From: Clostridia bacterium
Lineage (GTDB): Bacteria; Bacillota; Clostridia; Lachnospirales; Lachnospiraceae
Length of the DNA stretch: 64,000 nucleotides
Reading direction: 5' to 3'
Assembly (NCBI GenBank): GCA_910576325.1
Contig: CAJTIM010000005.1
Span: 163,361-227,360 of the forward strand
Every line of letters begins with the position of its first letter. Position 1 is the stretch's first letter. The notes beneath the pieces are model-generated. The model was given only the letters and a program-made list of their open reading frames with translations, ran no database searches and was not told the DNA's origin. This document shows, one piece after another, positions 17,610-25,541 of the stretch. A program made the translations under genes and the position numbers.

Positions 17610-18665
17610 ATGAAAAGAAGAGTACTGGCATTACTACTCGCAGCAACAATGACACTTGGCCTGGCAGCATGCGGCTCCAAGGAAGAGGCACCGGCAGACA
17701 CACCTGCACCTGCGGAAACGACAGATGACGTGGAAGCGCCTGCGGAGGATGCAGAGGCACCGGCAGAGACAGCAGGAGAGGAAATCAAGATTGGCGTTCT
17801 TCTGAAACCGGAGTCCAATGAGTACTGGTCTTCCATGAAAGCCGGTATCCTGGAGTGGGCCGAGGGTCAGGACGGAGTGACCGTAGAGGTTCTGTGCGCT
17901 GAGTCCGAGGACAACATCACAGGTCAGCTGGAACAGCTGGAGAACATGATTTCCAAGGATTATGATGCTATCTGTGCGGCTCCCCTTTCCTTATCCAATT
18001 TGGTAGAGGGCGTTGCAAAGGCATGTGAGGCAGGTATCCCCATCGTCAACATTGACGAGGCGATTGATGCGGATGCCGTGAAGGAAGCCGGCGGCAACAT
18101 GGTTGGTATGTACACCACGGATAACGTTCTGGTTGGACAGAAGGGTGCGGAGTTTATCACCGAGCAGATTGGTTCCGGCCAGGTAGCAATCATCGAGGGT
18201 ACCGCAGGAAATGCAACCTCTAATGACAGAACCAAGGGTGCAACCGACTACTTCACCGAGAAGGGCATCGAGGTAGTGGCAAGCCAGCCGGGTGACTGGG
18301 ATCGTCTGACCTCTATCGATGTTGCCACCAACATTATGCAGGCTAACCCGGATGTAAAGGCATTCTACTGTGCAAATGATACCATGGCTCTTGGCGTATA
18401 CGAGGCAGTTGTAAATGCAGGCAAGCAGGATTCCATTATCGTAGTCGGTACGGACGCCGTGGCAAATGCGAAAGAGTCCGTTAAGAACGGCGAGATGGCC
18501 GCAACCGTAGGACAGGACAACGTTGGTATCGGTATCGCATGCTGCGAGCTGGCTGTAAAGGCTGTAAAGGACGGCTGGACAGCAGATCCTTCCGCAGAAA
18601 TGCCGATTGAGTACATTGATTCCTTCCTGGTAACAAAGGACAACGTGGATCAGTACCTGAACTAG
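17610..18665 (+). CDS. alsB: Sugar ABC transporter substrate-binding lipoprotein, AlsB/RbsB-like
   Basis: This is a 351-residue lipoprotein with lipobox LGLAAC (Cys20) and an acidic Ala/Pro/Glu linker to about residue 55. A Peripla_BP_4 domain (IKIGVLLKPESNEYWSSMKAGI, CANDTMALGVYEA, VGTDA) follows. This class binds ribose, allose, galactose or related sugars outside the membrane. Gene order B-A-C-E-K with rpiB matches the D-allose operon of E. coli, hence the symbol; the true ligand is not proven. A terminator-like hairpin directly after the gene explains how more binding protein than membrane parts could be made. It is paralogous to the protein at 30685. Confidence 0.9.
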   Translation: MKRRVLALLLAATMTLGLAACGSKEEAPADTPAPAETTDDVEAPAEDAEAPAETAGEEIKIGVLLKPESNEYWSSMKAGILEWAEGQDGVTVEVLCAESEDNITGQLEQLENMISKDYDAICAAPLSLSNLVEGVAKACEAGIPIVNIDEAIDADAVKEAGGNMVGMYTTDNVLVGQKGAEFITEQIGSGQVAIIEGTAGNATSNDRTKGATDYFTEKGIEVVASQPGDWDRLTSIDVATNIMQANPDVKAFYCANDTMALGVYEAVVNAGKQDSIIVVGTDAVANAKESVKNGEMAATVGQDNVGIGIACCELAVKAVKDGWTADPSAEMPIEYIDSFLVTKDNVDQYLN

Positions 18666-18688
18666 TAGAAATCAGAAAAGACAGATGA

Positions 18689-18727
18689 AGTGATTTCCGG
18701 GCCTCCGGGTCTGGAAATCACTTTTTA
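18689..18727 (+). terminator. Intra-operon attenuator hairpin after alsB
   Basis: AGTGATTTCC pairs with GGAAATCACT and is followed by TTTTT. It lies between the binding-protein gene and the ATPase gene, where partial termination raises the ratio of binding protein to transporter. The second als operon has a hairpin at the same place (31783-31807) with unrelated sequence. Confidence 0.75.
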
Positions 18728-18742
18728 AAAGAGGGAATGCGT

Positions 18743-20263
18743 ATGGAATATTTAGTTGAAATGAAAAATATGACCATGAAATTTCCCGGCGTAGTTGCGC
18801 TCAACAAAGTATCCTTTAACTTAAGGCCTGGAGAGGTACATGTGCTTTTAGGGGAAAATGGTGCGGGGAAATCTACACTGGTTAAGATGTTAAGCGGAAT
18901 CAACAAGCCTACGGAGGGAGAAATCGTCATTGGGGGAAAGACCTACTCCAGCTTGACGCCGAAGGAATCCGCAGAAAACAAAATAGCAATTATTTATCAG
19001 GAGCTCAGCGTAGTTGACGAGCTTACCATAGCGGAGAATTTATATGTAGGAAAGCTTCCTTATAAAAAGCTTGCAGGCTTAAAGCTTGTGGATTATAAGT
19101 ATATGAATGGGGAAGCGAAAAAGTATATGGATGAGATTGGCCTGAAAAAGAGTCCGTCGACTTTGGTTCAGGATATTTCTATTTCTGAAAAGCAGCAGGT
19201 GGAGATTGCCAAGGCACTGGCTGCCAAGGCGCGTATCATAATTATGGATGAGCCCACCTCGTCGCTTTCCATTGAGGAGACCGAGGAGCTGTTCCGGATC
19301 ATTCGCCGGCTCAAGGAAAACGGTATCGGGATTATCTACATCTCCCATAAGCTAAAGGAGATCAAGGAGATTGGAGATCGGGTAACCGTCTTGAAGGACG
19401 GCGGCTATGTGGATACAAAGGATGTGGAGGATCTGGAAGTGGAGGATCTGATTCCCATGATGGTAGGCCGTAAGATTACGGGCGATCATTTGGGTGATCG
19501 GGAACAGATCGAGAAGGATAATGAAGTTATTTTTAAGGTAGAGAATTTAACCCGCAGGGACAAAACGGCCAGAAATATCAGCTTTGAAGTGAGAAAGGGC
19601 GAGATTTTAGGCTTTGGAGGACTGATCGGCGCAGGGAGATCCGAATGTATGGAGGGAATCTTCGGAGCAAAGCCGATTTCCAGCGGGAAGATATATCTGC
19701 GCGGCAGGGAGATTAAAATTAAGAATACCTACAGTGCATTGAAGCAGGGAATTGCCATGGTAACGGAGAACCGGCGGGAGACGGGCTTTTTCCAGAACTT
19801 TAATATCTGGAAGGAAACTTCCGTTACCACAAATCTGAAAAAATCCAAGGCAGGCGGATTGACAGGCCTCTTAAATGAAAAGGCCGAGCGTGAAATAGCC
19901 GAGGAGGAAGTAAGGACGCTGAATACCAAATGCTCCGGTGTGGATCAGATGACGGTCAATCTCTCCGGAGGCAATCAGCAGAAGGTCATTATTGGAAAGT
20001 GGCTTGCGGTTGACTCGGATGTGTTTATTTTTGACGAACCCACCAAGGGAATTGATGTGGGAGCAAAGGCTGAGATTTACAACATCATGAGAGAAATGGC
20101 AAATGCGGGCAAGGCGATTATAGTGGTGTCCTCCGAGATGCCGGAGCTTTTGAAGACCTGCGACCGTATCATCGTGTTTCGGAACGGTGAGATTTCAGGT
20201 ATATTAAACAGCGAAGAGGCAACTGAGGAAAAGATCATGTTTGCGGCAGTTGCGGTAGATTAA
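18743..20263 (+). CDS. alsA: Sugar ABC transporter ATP-binding protein, AlsA/RbsA-like
   Basis: A fused double-ABC ATPase of about 506 residues (start ATG 18743, GAGGG seven bases upstream; ATG 18737 is also in frame). The first domain has Walker A GENGAGKST, an unusually spelled signature DISISEKQQVE and Walker B IIMDEPTSSL. The second has a degenerate Walker A region (GGLIGAGRSE), signature LSGGNQQK and Walker B FIFDEPTKGID. This asymmetry is typical of the RbsA/MglA/AlsA family. It powers sugar import with the permease at 20275. It is closely paralogous to 31841. Confidence 0.95.
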   Translation: MEYLVEMKNMTMKFPGVVALNKVSFNLRPGEVHVLLGENGAGKSTLVKMLSGINKPTEGEIVIGGKTYSSLTPKESAENKIAIIYQELSVVDELTIAENLYVGKLPYKKLAGLKLVDYKYMNGEAKKYMDEIGLKKSPSTLVQDISISEKQQVEIAKALAAKARIIIMDEPTSSLSIEETEELFRIIRRLKENGIGIIYISHKLKEIKEIGDRVTVLKDGGYVDTKDVEDLEVEDLIPMMVGRKITGDHLGDREQIEKDNEVIFKVENLTRRDKTARNISFEVRKGEILGFGGLIGAGRSECMEGIFGAKPISSGKIYLRGREIKIKNTYSALKQGIAMVTENRRETGFFQNFNIWKETSVTTNLKKSKAGGLTGLLNEKAEREIAEEEVRTLNTKCSGVDQMTVNLSGGNQQKVIIGKWLAVDSDVFIFDEPTKGIDVGAKAEIYNIMREMANAGKAIIVVSSEMPELLKTCDRIIVFRNGEISGILNSEEATEEKIMFAAVAVD

Positions 20264-20274
20264 GAGGTGAGAAG

Positions 20275-21222
20275 ATGACAAGAGCAAAATTTAAAAGTTT
20301 TTGGGATAAGTTTGGTACATTAAGTATTTTGATTTTAATTATGATCTGTCTGTCCATTGCATCGCCGAAATATTTCATGACCCCGGACAATGTGAAGCAG
20401 ATTGGTCTGCAGAGTACGGTATACATACTCCTTGCATTTGGAGAATTTTTTGCTATTTTGCTGGCCGGAATTGATTTGTCCGTAGGCTCGGTAGCCGCGC
20501 TGGTAGGCACCTTTATTGCAATGATGCTGAAGGCAAATGTTCCGGTGCCTGCCGCAATCCTGGCAGGACTTCTGATCTCTCTTGTGCTTGGAGCTGTGAA
20601 CGGAGTTTTGATCAATGCGCTGGATCTGCATCCTTTTGTTGTCACTCTGGGAACAAATACCATATTCCGTGGGGTTACGCTGGTTATTTCAAAAGGATCT
20701 CCGATTTTCGGTCTTCCGGCCTCCTTTAAGGGAATTTCCGGATATGTGCTGGGATTTCCAATTCCTTTCATCTTTGCCCTGGTGATGAGCGCAGTACTTA
20801 TCTGGTTTACCAATCAAACGGTAGTGGCGCGAAATCTGTATGCCTTGGGCGGCAACAAGCAGGCGGCCTGGTATTCCGGCATTAATACAAGGCAGTTTAC
20901 ACTGTTTGCCCATATGCTGGCATCCTTCCTGGCCGGAGTGGCGGGCGTCATAATGACCTCGCGTGTCGGAGCGGCGGAGCCCACGGCAGGTGAAGGCTAT
21001 GAAACCTATGCCATTGCATCCTGTATCATCGGAGGAACCTCATTTTTCGGAGGAAAGGGAAAAATCTTCGGCGTACTGCTGGGAGGCCTGACCATCGGCA
21101 CAATTACAAACGGTTTAAATATTCTGAACGTGTCCAGCTATTGGCAGAAGGTAGTTATGGGAACGCTGATCATAGCATCCGTTGCTCTGGAGAAGCTGGT
21201 AGGAAGCACGGTGAAGGATTAA
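20275..21222 (+). CDS. alsC: Sugar ABC transporter permease, AlsC/RbsC-like
   Basis: This 315-residue membrane protein has eight to ten hydrophobic helices and the BPD_transp_2 signatures GEFFAILLAGIDLSVGSVAAL and ASCIIGGTSFFGGKGKIFGVLLGG. It is 11 bases after the ATPase gene with a GAGGTGAG site. It forms a homodimeric channel with AlsA and AlsB. It is paralogous to 33375. Confidence 0.94.
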   Translation: MTRAKFKSFWDKFGTLSILILIMICLSIASPKYFMTPDNVKQIGLQSTVYILLAFGEFFAILLAGIDLSVGSVAALVGTFIAMMLKANVPVPAAILAGLLISLVLGAVNGVLINALDLHPFVVTLGTNTIFRGVTLVISKGSPIFGLPASFKGISGYVLGFPIPFIFALVMSAVLIWFTNQTVVARNLYALGGNKQAAWYSGINTRQFTLFAHMLASFLAGVAGVIMTSRVGAAEPTAGEGYETYAIASCIIGGTSFFGGKGKIFGVLLGGLTIGTITNGLNILNVSSYWQKVVMGTLIIASVALEKLVGSTVKD

Positions 21223-21297
21223 ACAATCCCAATATCGGTCTTTTCGTTTTAGTAAAATTATCATATAATAAAGCTATGAAAAAGGAGAAAAAAGAAA

Positions 21298-21969
21298 ATG
21301 AAGTTTTCACCGTCTCTCATGTGTATGGATTTTCTCAATATGAGAGAGCAGTTTGAGGTTATGAATCGTCATGTGCCCCTTTACCATGTGGACATTATGG
21401 ACGGGCATTACTGTAAAAATATTACCCTGTCTCCGGATATGGTGGCAGCCTTTCGGAAAGTAACAAAGGTTCCTATGGACTGTCATCTGATGACTACCAA
21501 TCCGGGAGATTGGATTGAGCGCCTAGCAAAGGCGGGTGCGGCATACATTTCTCCTCATGCGGAGACCATCAACGGGGAGGCGTACCGTATCCTGAATCTG
21601 ATTCAGAGCCTGGGCTGCAAGACGGGGATTGTTCTGAATCCCGCCACCCCTCTAAGCTATGCGGAGCCGTATTTGAACCGCATTGATTTGCTGACCCTGA
21701 TGACTGTGGACGTAGGGTTTGCCGGGCAGAGCTTTATTGATGAGGTGCTGGATAAAATTGCCCTGGCAAAGAAATGGCGTGAGGAAAAGGGATACCATTA
21801 TGAGATCCAGATTGACGGTGCGTGCAATGTGAAGAGCTATAAAAAGACAACGGAAGCCGGAGCGGATATTCTGATTGTGGGATCGTCGGGGCTGTTTGGC
21901 CTTGATTCCGATCTGGATCGGGCATTTGAAAAGATGTATCAGGATTATGAGAATTGTATGAAGGGATAA
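21298..21969 (+). CDS. alsE: D-allulose-6-phosphate 3-epimerase
   Basis: This 223-residue TIM-barrel epimerase of the ribulose-phosphate 3-epimerase family has metal-binding and catalytic motifs HVDIMDGHY, MDCHLM and QIDGACN. Next to an AlsK-type kinase and RpiB, it fits AlsE, which converts D-allulose 6-phosphate to fructose 6-phosphate. The phosphate-binding end VGSSGLFG is present. ATG 21298 follows AAAGGAGAAAAAAG. A 75-base gap separates it from alsC. A paralogue with a changed first motif lies at 34350. Confidence 0.9.
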   Translation: MKFSPSLMCMDFLNMREQFEVMNRHVPLYHVDIMDGHYCKNITLSPDMVAAFRKVTKVPMDCHLMTTNPGDWIERLAKAGAAYISPHAETINGEAYRILNLIQSLGCKTGIVLNPATPLSYAEPYLNRIDLLTLMTVDVGFAGQSFIDEVLDKIALAKKWREEKGYHYEIQIDGACNVKSYKKTTEAGADILIVGSSGLFGLDSDLDRAFEKMYQDYENCMKG

Positions 21970-21981
21970 AGGGAGTTGCGG

Positions 21982-22914
21982 ATGGACAGATATGTTTTGA
22001 GCCTTGACATAGGGGGAACACACACGCGCATTGGTCTGGTAGACGAGCGGTATGGACTGACAGATTTTGAGATTGTTAAGACAAAGGAGATCCAAAAGGC
22101 CGGAAATACGGTGGATAACTTTGTGGCGGTTCTGCGCGCCTATTGGAAGGAGCATGGTGCGGGGTGTACGATTGCCGCGATCAGCGCAGGCTTTCCCTCC
22201 ACCATAGATCGAGAGCGCCGGACAGTCCTATCCACACCCAATATCAGCGGATTCAACAATATTGCAATTGCTGAGCGTCTGGAACAGGAATTCTCGGTTC
22301 CGGCTTATATTGAGACAGACGTGAATATGCTGCTGCTCTTTGATATGATGGAGAATCATATTCCGGAGGAAGGAATCACCTGCGGCATCTATTTTGGAAC
22401 AGGCCTGGGAAATGCGGTGGCTGTTGACGGAAAGCTTCTGGTGGGAAAAACAGGAGCGGCCACGGAGCTGGGACACATTCCTGTTCGCGGAATTGACGGG
22501 GTATGCGGCTGTGGAAACAGCAGTTGTATTGAGTTGATAGCTTCCGGTTATCACCTGCAGGATTTGTGTGAAGAAAGATTTCCGGATACGGAGATTGGAC
22601 AGATTTTTACGAAGCACGGCAGTTCTCCGGAGATTCTCAGATTTATTGATGATTTGTCGCTGGCTGCGGCTACGGAAATTAATATTTTGGATCCCAACTA
22701 TATTATTATCGGAGGCGGTTTGACCTCCATGCCGAATTTCCCGTTTGCGCAGCTGGAAGCGGATATCTACCGATATGCCAGAAAACCCTTTCCGGCAGAA
22801 GAGCTGAGCTACATCTATTCCCGGCAGGGACAGGAGAACGGCGTAATTGGAGCCGGAATTTTAGGATTTCGGAAGTTAAAGGAAATAGAAAAAAGAGGAG
22901 ACGATACAATATGA
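21982..22914 (+). CDS. alsK: ROK-family kinase, D-allose kinase-like
   Basis: About 310 residues from ATG 21982 (GGGAG six bases upstream; TTG 21976 is in frame). The phosphate motif is SLDIGGTHTRIGL, the catalytic region IETDVN, and the ROK zinc motif is present as GHIPVRGIDGVCGCGNSSCIE. The late adenosine motif is IIIGGGLTSMPNFPF. It probably phosphorylates D-allose at C6, handing allose 6-phosphate to RpiB. It overlaps rpiB by 4 bases. It is similar in length and motif order to the kinase at 35023. Confidence 0.88.
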   Translation: MDRYVLSLDIGGTHTRIGLVDERYGLTDFEIVKTKEIQKAGNTVDNFVAVLRAYWKEHGAGCTIAAISAGFPSTIDRERRTVLSTPNISGFNNIAIAERLEQEFSVPAYIETDVNMLLLFDMMENHIPEEGITCGIYFGTGLGNAVAVDGKLLVGKTGAATELGHIPVRGIDGVCGCGNSSCIELIASGYHLQDLCEERFPDTEIGQIFTKHGSSPEILRFIDDLSLAAATEINILDPNYIIIGGGLTSMPNFPFAQLEADIYRYARKPFPAEELSYIYSRQGQENGVIGAGILGFRKLKEIEKRGDDTI

Positions 22915-23384
22915 AGATAGGCTTTGGCTGTGATCATACCGCAGTAGAGCTGAAGCTGGCACTGATGGATCACTTAAGAGAGCAGGGCAATGAGTGCGTG
23001 GATTACGGTACAAAAGAGGCGGGAGTGAGAATGGACTATCCCGTAGTTGGCAAACGTGTTGCCGAGGCCGTGGCAGGAGGAGAAGTGGAAAAGGGTGTCC
23101 TTGTGTGCGGAACAGGTGTGGGTATTTCCCTTTCCGCCAATAAGGTTCCCGGTATTCGGGCGGCTGTCTGCAGCGAGCCTTATACGGCCTGCATGACGGT
23201 ACGGCACAACAATGCCAATATCCTTGCCATGGGCGCCCGCGTTGTGGGTACGGAGCTGGCCAAGATGATTGCGGACGCGTTTTTCCAGGCGGAATATGAG
23301 GGCGGCCGTCATGAGGTTCGTGTCAAAATGCTGGCGGATATTGAGCAGGAGTATTGCATGGGAGCCCACGGTCCGCTCAATTAA
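22911..23384 (+). CDS. rpiB: Ribose/allose-6-phosphate isomerase B
   Basis: This 157-residue RpiB/LacAB protein shows GFGCDHTAVELK at the start, the active-site Cys and phosphate loop VCGTGVGISLSANK, and VRHNNANILAMGARV. RpiB enzymes isomerise ribose 5-phosphate, and many also allose 6-phosphate to allulose 6-phosphate, the step needed between AlsK and AlsE. The ATG overlaps the end of alsK (ATGA-type coupling). It is the last gene of the als operon and a strong terminator follows. Confidence 0.93.
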   Translation: MKIGFGCDHTAVELKLALMDHLREQGNECVDYGTKEAGVRMDYPVVGKRVAEAVAGGEVEKGVLVCGTGVGISLSANKVPGIRAAVCSEPYTACMTVRHNNANILAMGARVVGTELAKMIADAFFQAEYEGGRHEVRVKMLADIEQEYCMGAHGPLN

Positions 23385-23413
23385 TTTTTGACAAAGAGAA
23401 TAGAGATACGCAA

Positions 23414-23453
23414 GAAGCCGTAGGATGTATAAAGATATGTCCTGCGGCTTTTA
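23414..23453 (+). terminator. Terminator of the island als operon
   Basis: AAGCCG-T-AGGA pairs with TCCT-G-CGGCTT around a 15-base loop, followed by TTT. It separates the metabolic operon from the recombinase gene. Confidence 0.75.
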
Positions 23454-23517
23454 TATGGTTGAGATGAGATTTACGGCGGGTATTCTGCGGCAGGATTTTT
23501 TTTTGGGAGAATAGAAT

Positions 23518-25179
23518 ATGCGGATAGCGATTTATGGCAGAAAATCAAAATGGACCGGCAAAGGCGAGAGTGTGGAGAATCAGCTGACTATGTGCAGAGA
23601 ATACATTGAACGGTTTGTTGACGGAGGGAAGGAAGCGGAGATTGTGGAGTACGAGGACGAGGGATTCTCCGGAAAAAATGTAAGGCGTCCCCGGTTTCAG
23701 CAGATGATGCGGGATATGGAAAGTCAGACTTTTGATTATCTGGTGTGCTACAAGCTGGACAGACTGGGAAGAAATCTGGCGGACCTGGCATTGCTGATGG
23801 AGAGTTTGGAGCATCGGGGGATCTCCTTTATCAGTATCAAAGAACGGTTTGACACAACCACGCCTATAGGAAAGGCCATGCTCTATTTTTCAGGAGTTTT
23901 GGCGCAGATGGAGCGTGAGCAGATAGCGGAGCGCGTCCGGGACAATATGCTGATGCTGGCCAGGAGCGGAAGGTGGCTTGGAGGGAATACACCTCTTGGA
24001 TTTGTTTCAAAGAAGCTGGAAAAAGAGGATTCGGAGGGAAAAAGAAGAATATCCTGCTATCTGGCGGAAAAGCCGGAGGAGCTTGAGCTGGTGAAATTTA
24101 TGTTTGCCTATTTTTTGAAAGAGCAGTCTCTGACGAAAGTGACGGAATACCTTTGGCAGCACCAAATCAGAACCAGAAAGGGCAAAGAATTTTCTATTAT
24201 GGGCGTCCGTGACATTTTGACGAATCCTGTTTACTGCATGGCAGACAGAGAGGCGTATGAATACTTCTATGATTTGGGCTGTCAGATATGCATTGAGGAG
24301 GATGAACTGGATAATGAGACAGGCCTGATGAGCTATGCCAAGACCTCCTCCGGCGTCTATAAAAATCAGACAGCGGAATATGGAGCCTGGATTATTTCCA
24401 GGGGAAAGCATCGGGGAGCCATATCGGGCAAGGACTATGTAAGTGTTCAGCAGATTTTGTCCCGGAATAAGAAAAAAGGAGAGAGTTTCCGCAGCCCGAG
24501 AAACCATACGGCCCTTTTATCAGGGCTGCTTCGGTGCACCTGCGGACATCGGATGCGGCCCAAAAATTATCCGCCCTCCAGGCTCAATGAAAAGGGAGAG
24601 AGAACCTTCGCCTATCTATGTCCCTATAAGGATAAAACCCATGGGGAGGGCTGCAGGGTAAAAAATGTACACGGAAATACTCTGGATGCGGCTGTTTTCC
24701 ATGAGGTTTTGAAGCTGGCAAAATTGGACGGGGGATTGCTGCCTGTGCTGGAGGAGCTAAGGCGTAAAATAAAAAATGCTGATGAAAGCATTTCCTCGGA
24801 ACAAAGGCTTCTTTTGAATGAATATAAGAAAAAAAGGGCGCAGATTGATAATCTGGTTGATTCATTGAAAGAGATAGGGGAAGACAGTGTATCCGTACAT
24901 TATATTAAAGAAGAGATTCATAGGCTGGACGAAACGTGTAAGGGTCTTCAAAAAGAAATAAATCATATGGAAAAAAGGGATGAGGAAGCGGGAGGAAGCT
25001 GTGAATGGCCGGAACAGGCGGAAAGGGTGCTGCGGGATCCTTTTGAGCTTTTTAAGGAGCTGACGGCGGAGGAGCGGAGAGAATATTTGCATGGGATTGT
25101 GAGGGAGGTTGTGTGGGACGGGGAAACGGCGCATATCTATGTTTCCGCTGTGCTGCCAGCGCATTACCGCAGCCGCTAG
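23518..25179 (+). CDS. Large serine recombinase (integrase of the island)
   Basis: This 553-residue enzyme performs site-specific integration and excision. The resolvase domain has the nucleophile Ser10 in YGRKS, then YKLDRLGRNLADL and GVLAQMEREQIAERVRDN. The recombinase domain spans about 160-310. A zinc ribbon begins at LRCTCGHRM with CP and GC partners near 340-385. A coiled coil lies at about 410-490. The start is ATG 23518 behind GGGAG. The 3' end overlaps attR: the last codons after the core are host DNA, so the integrated form ends in HYRSR. In the circular form the same frame would read HYRWFNSGNL then stop. It sits at the island right end and reads outwards. Confidence 0.96.
   Translation: MRIAIYGRKSKWTGKGESVENQLTMCREYIERFVDGGKEAEIVEYEDEGFSGKNVRRPRFQQMMRDMESQTFDYLVCYKLDRLGRNLADLALLMESLEHRGISFISIKERFDTTTPIGKAMLYFSGVLAQMEREQIAERVRDNMLMLARSGRWLGGNTPLGFVSKKLEKEDSEGKRRISCYLAEKPEELELVKFMFAYFLKEQSLTKVTEYLWQHQIRTRKGKEFSIMGVRDILTNPVYCMADREAYEYFYDLGCQICIEEDELDNETGLMSYAKTSSGVYKNQTAEYGAWIISRGKHRGAISGKDYVSVQQILSRNKKKGESFRSPRNHTALLSGLLRCTCGHRMRPKNYPPSRLNEKGERTFAYLCPYKDKTHGEGCRVKNVHGNTLDAAVFHEVLKLAKLDGGLLPVLEELRRKIKNADESISSEQRLLLNEYKKKRAQIDNLVDSLKEIGEDSVSVHYIKEEIHRLDETCKGLQKEINHMEKRDEEAGGSCEWPEQAERVLRDPFELFKELTAEERREYLHGIVREVVWDGETAHIYVSAVLPAHYRSR
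25141..25169. other. attR of the island (left attP arm plus core TTACCG)
   Basis: GTTTCCGCT (25141-25149) is the inverted partner of AGCGGAAAC at 8738-8746. The core TTACCG is at 25164-25169, and host ABC ATPase sequence starts right after. In the joined attP the 30 bases between the arms have TT as the exact midpoint, matching the two-base crossover used by serine recombinases. Confidence 0.85.
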
Positions 25180-25303
25180 GCCCGACAATGGCAAGAAAAC
25201 TGCCGCTTTCCAGGGTAAAGGAGATGTCAGACAGAGCGAGTGTTTCACCATTCACTTCATGGTAGGAGTAGCTGACGTGCGAAAGCTCCAGTAAGGGGTT
25301 CAT
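25164..25303 (-). pseudogene. ABC transporter ATPase, N-terminal part, split by the island
   Basis: On the minus strand, ATG 25303 (AGGAGG seven bases upstream; ATG 25309 is too close to it) opens MNPLLELSHVSYSYHEVNGETLAL and runs to FLAIVGPSGCG. Island DNA then follows, and the frame continues into nonsense read antisense to the recombinase. This is the front of an ABC ATPase. The rest, beginning exactly at GKST, is at 8094-8727. The joined protein would be 255 residues, the usual size for SsuB/TauB-type ATPases. Confidence 0.93.
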
Positions 25304-25419
25304 AAGCATGCCTCCTATTGTAATATATAGCTATTTTATGAGAGCGGCAGGAAATGGTGCTTTTCTATATCGGGGGAAATGTATGATGAGAGGGCGGAGG
25401 AATTTAAAATTTAGAGACA

Positions 25420-25431
25420 TTTTTGATGCAA
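25420..25431. promoter_or_regulatory. Candidate response-regulator box upstream of the two-component genes
   Basis: TTTTTGATGCAA occurs here and again at 28699-28710, upstream of the VanY-like gene, where it is preceded at 11 bases by TTTTGATGCG. Direct repeats at about one helical turn are typical for OmpR-type regulators. Autoregulation by the product of 25542 is inferred. The rest of 25310-25541 holds AT-rich promoter-like DNA and nothing else I recognise. Confidence 0.4.
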
Positions 25432-25541
25432 CTATGATACACTAATGATGTAAATTTTTAATCATAGTTTTTATGCCCTGTTTTCATTTGGGAAAATAAC
25501 CCCGGACAGCACATGGTAATTTGACAAAAAGAGGAAACAAA

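Larger units (their letters stand above)
8722..25169. mobile_element. 16.4-kb integrative metabolic island with a large serine recombinase
   Basis: The boundaries come from the interrupted ABC ATPase gene: TTACCG at 8722-8727 and 25164-25169. Removing 16,442 bases restores the host gene in frame. Cargo in order: a small protein, LacI regulator, glycyl-radical activase, glycyl-radical enzyme, ROK kinase, DeoR regulator, D-lyxose isomerase, DUF4432, alsBACEK, rpiB and the recombinase at the right end. No phage structural, replication, conjugation or mobilisation genes are seen. It thus looks like a site-specific integrative element reduced to recombinase plus sugar catabolism, possibly needing helper transfer. 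Boundaries are seen directly; mobility is inferred. Confidence 0.9.

Noticed and set aside
8722..25169. Island as prophage or conjugative element
   Set aside because: No capsid, tail, lysis, replication, relaxase, coupling-protein or type IV secretion genes are present; only a recombinase and metabolic cargo.
25310..25541. Riboswitch upstream of the split ABC ATPase gene (minus strand)
   Set aside because: No conserved thiamine, cobalamin, SAM or other riboswitch core was seen on the minus strand of this interval.
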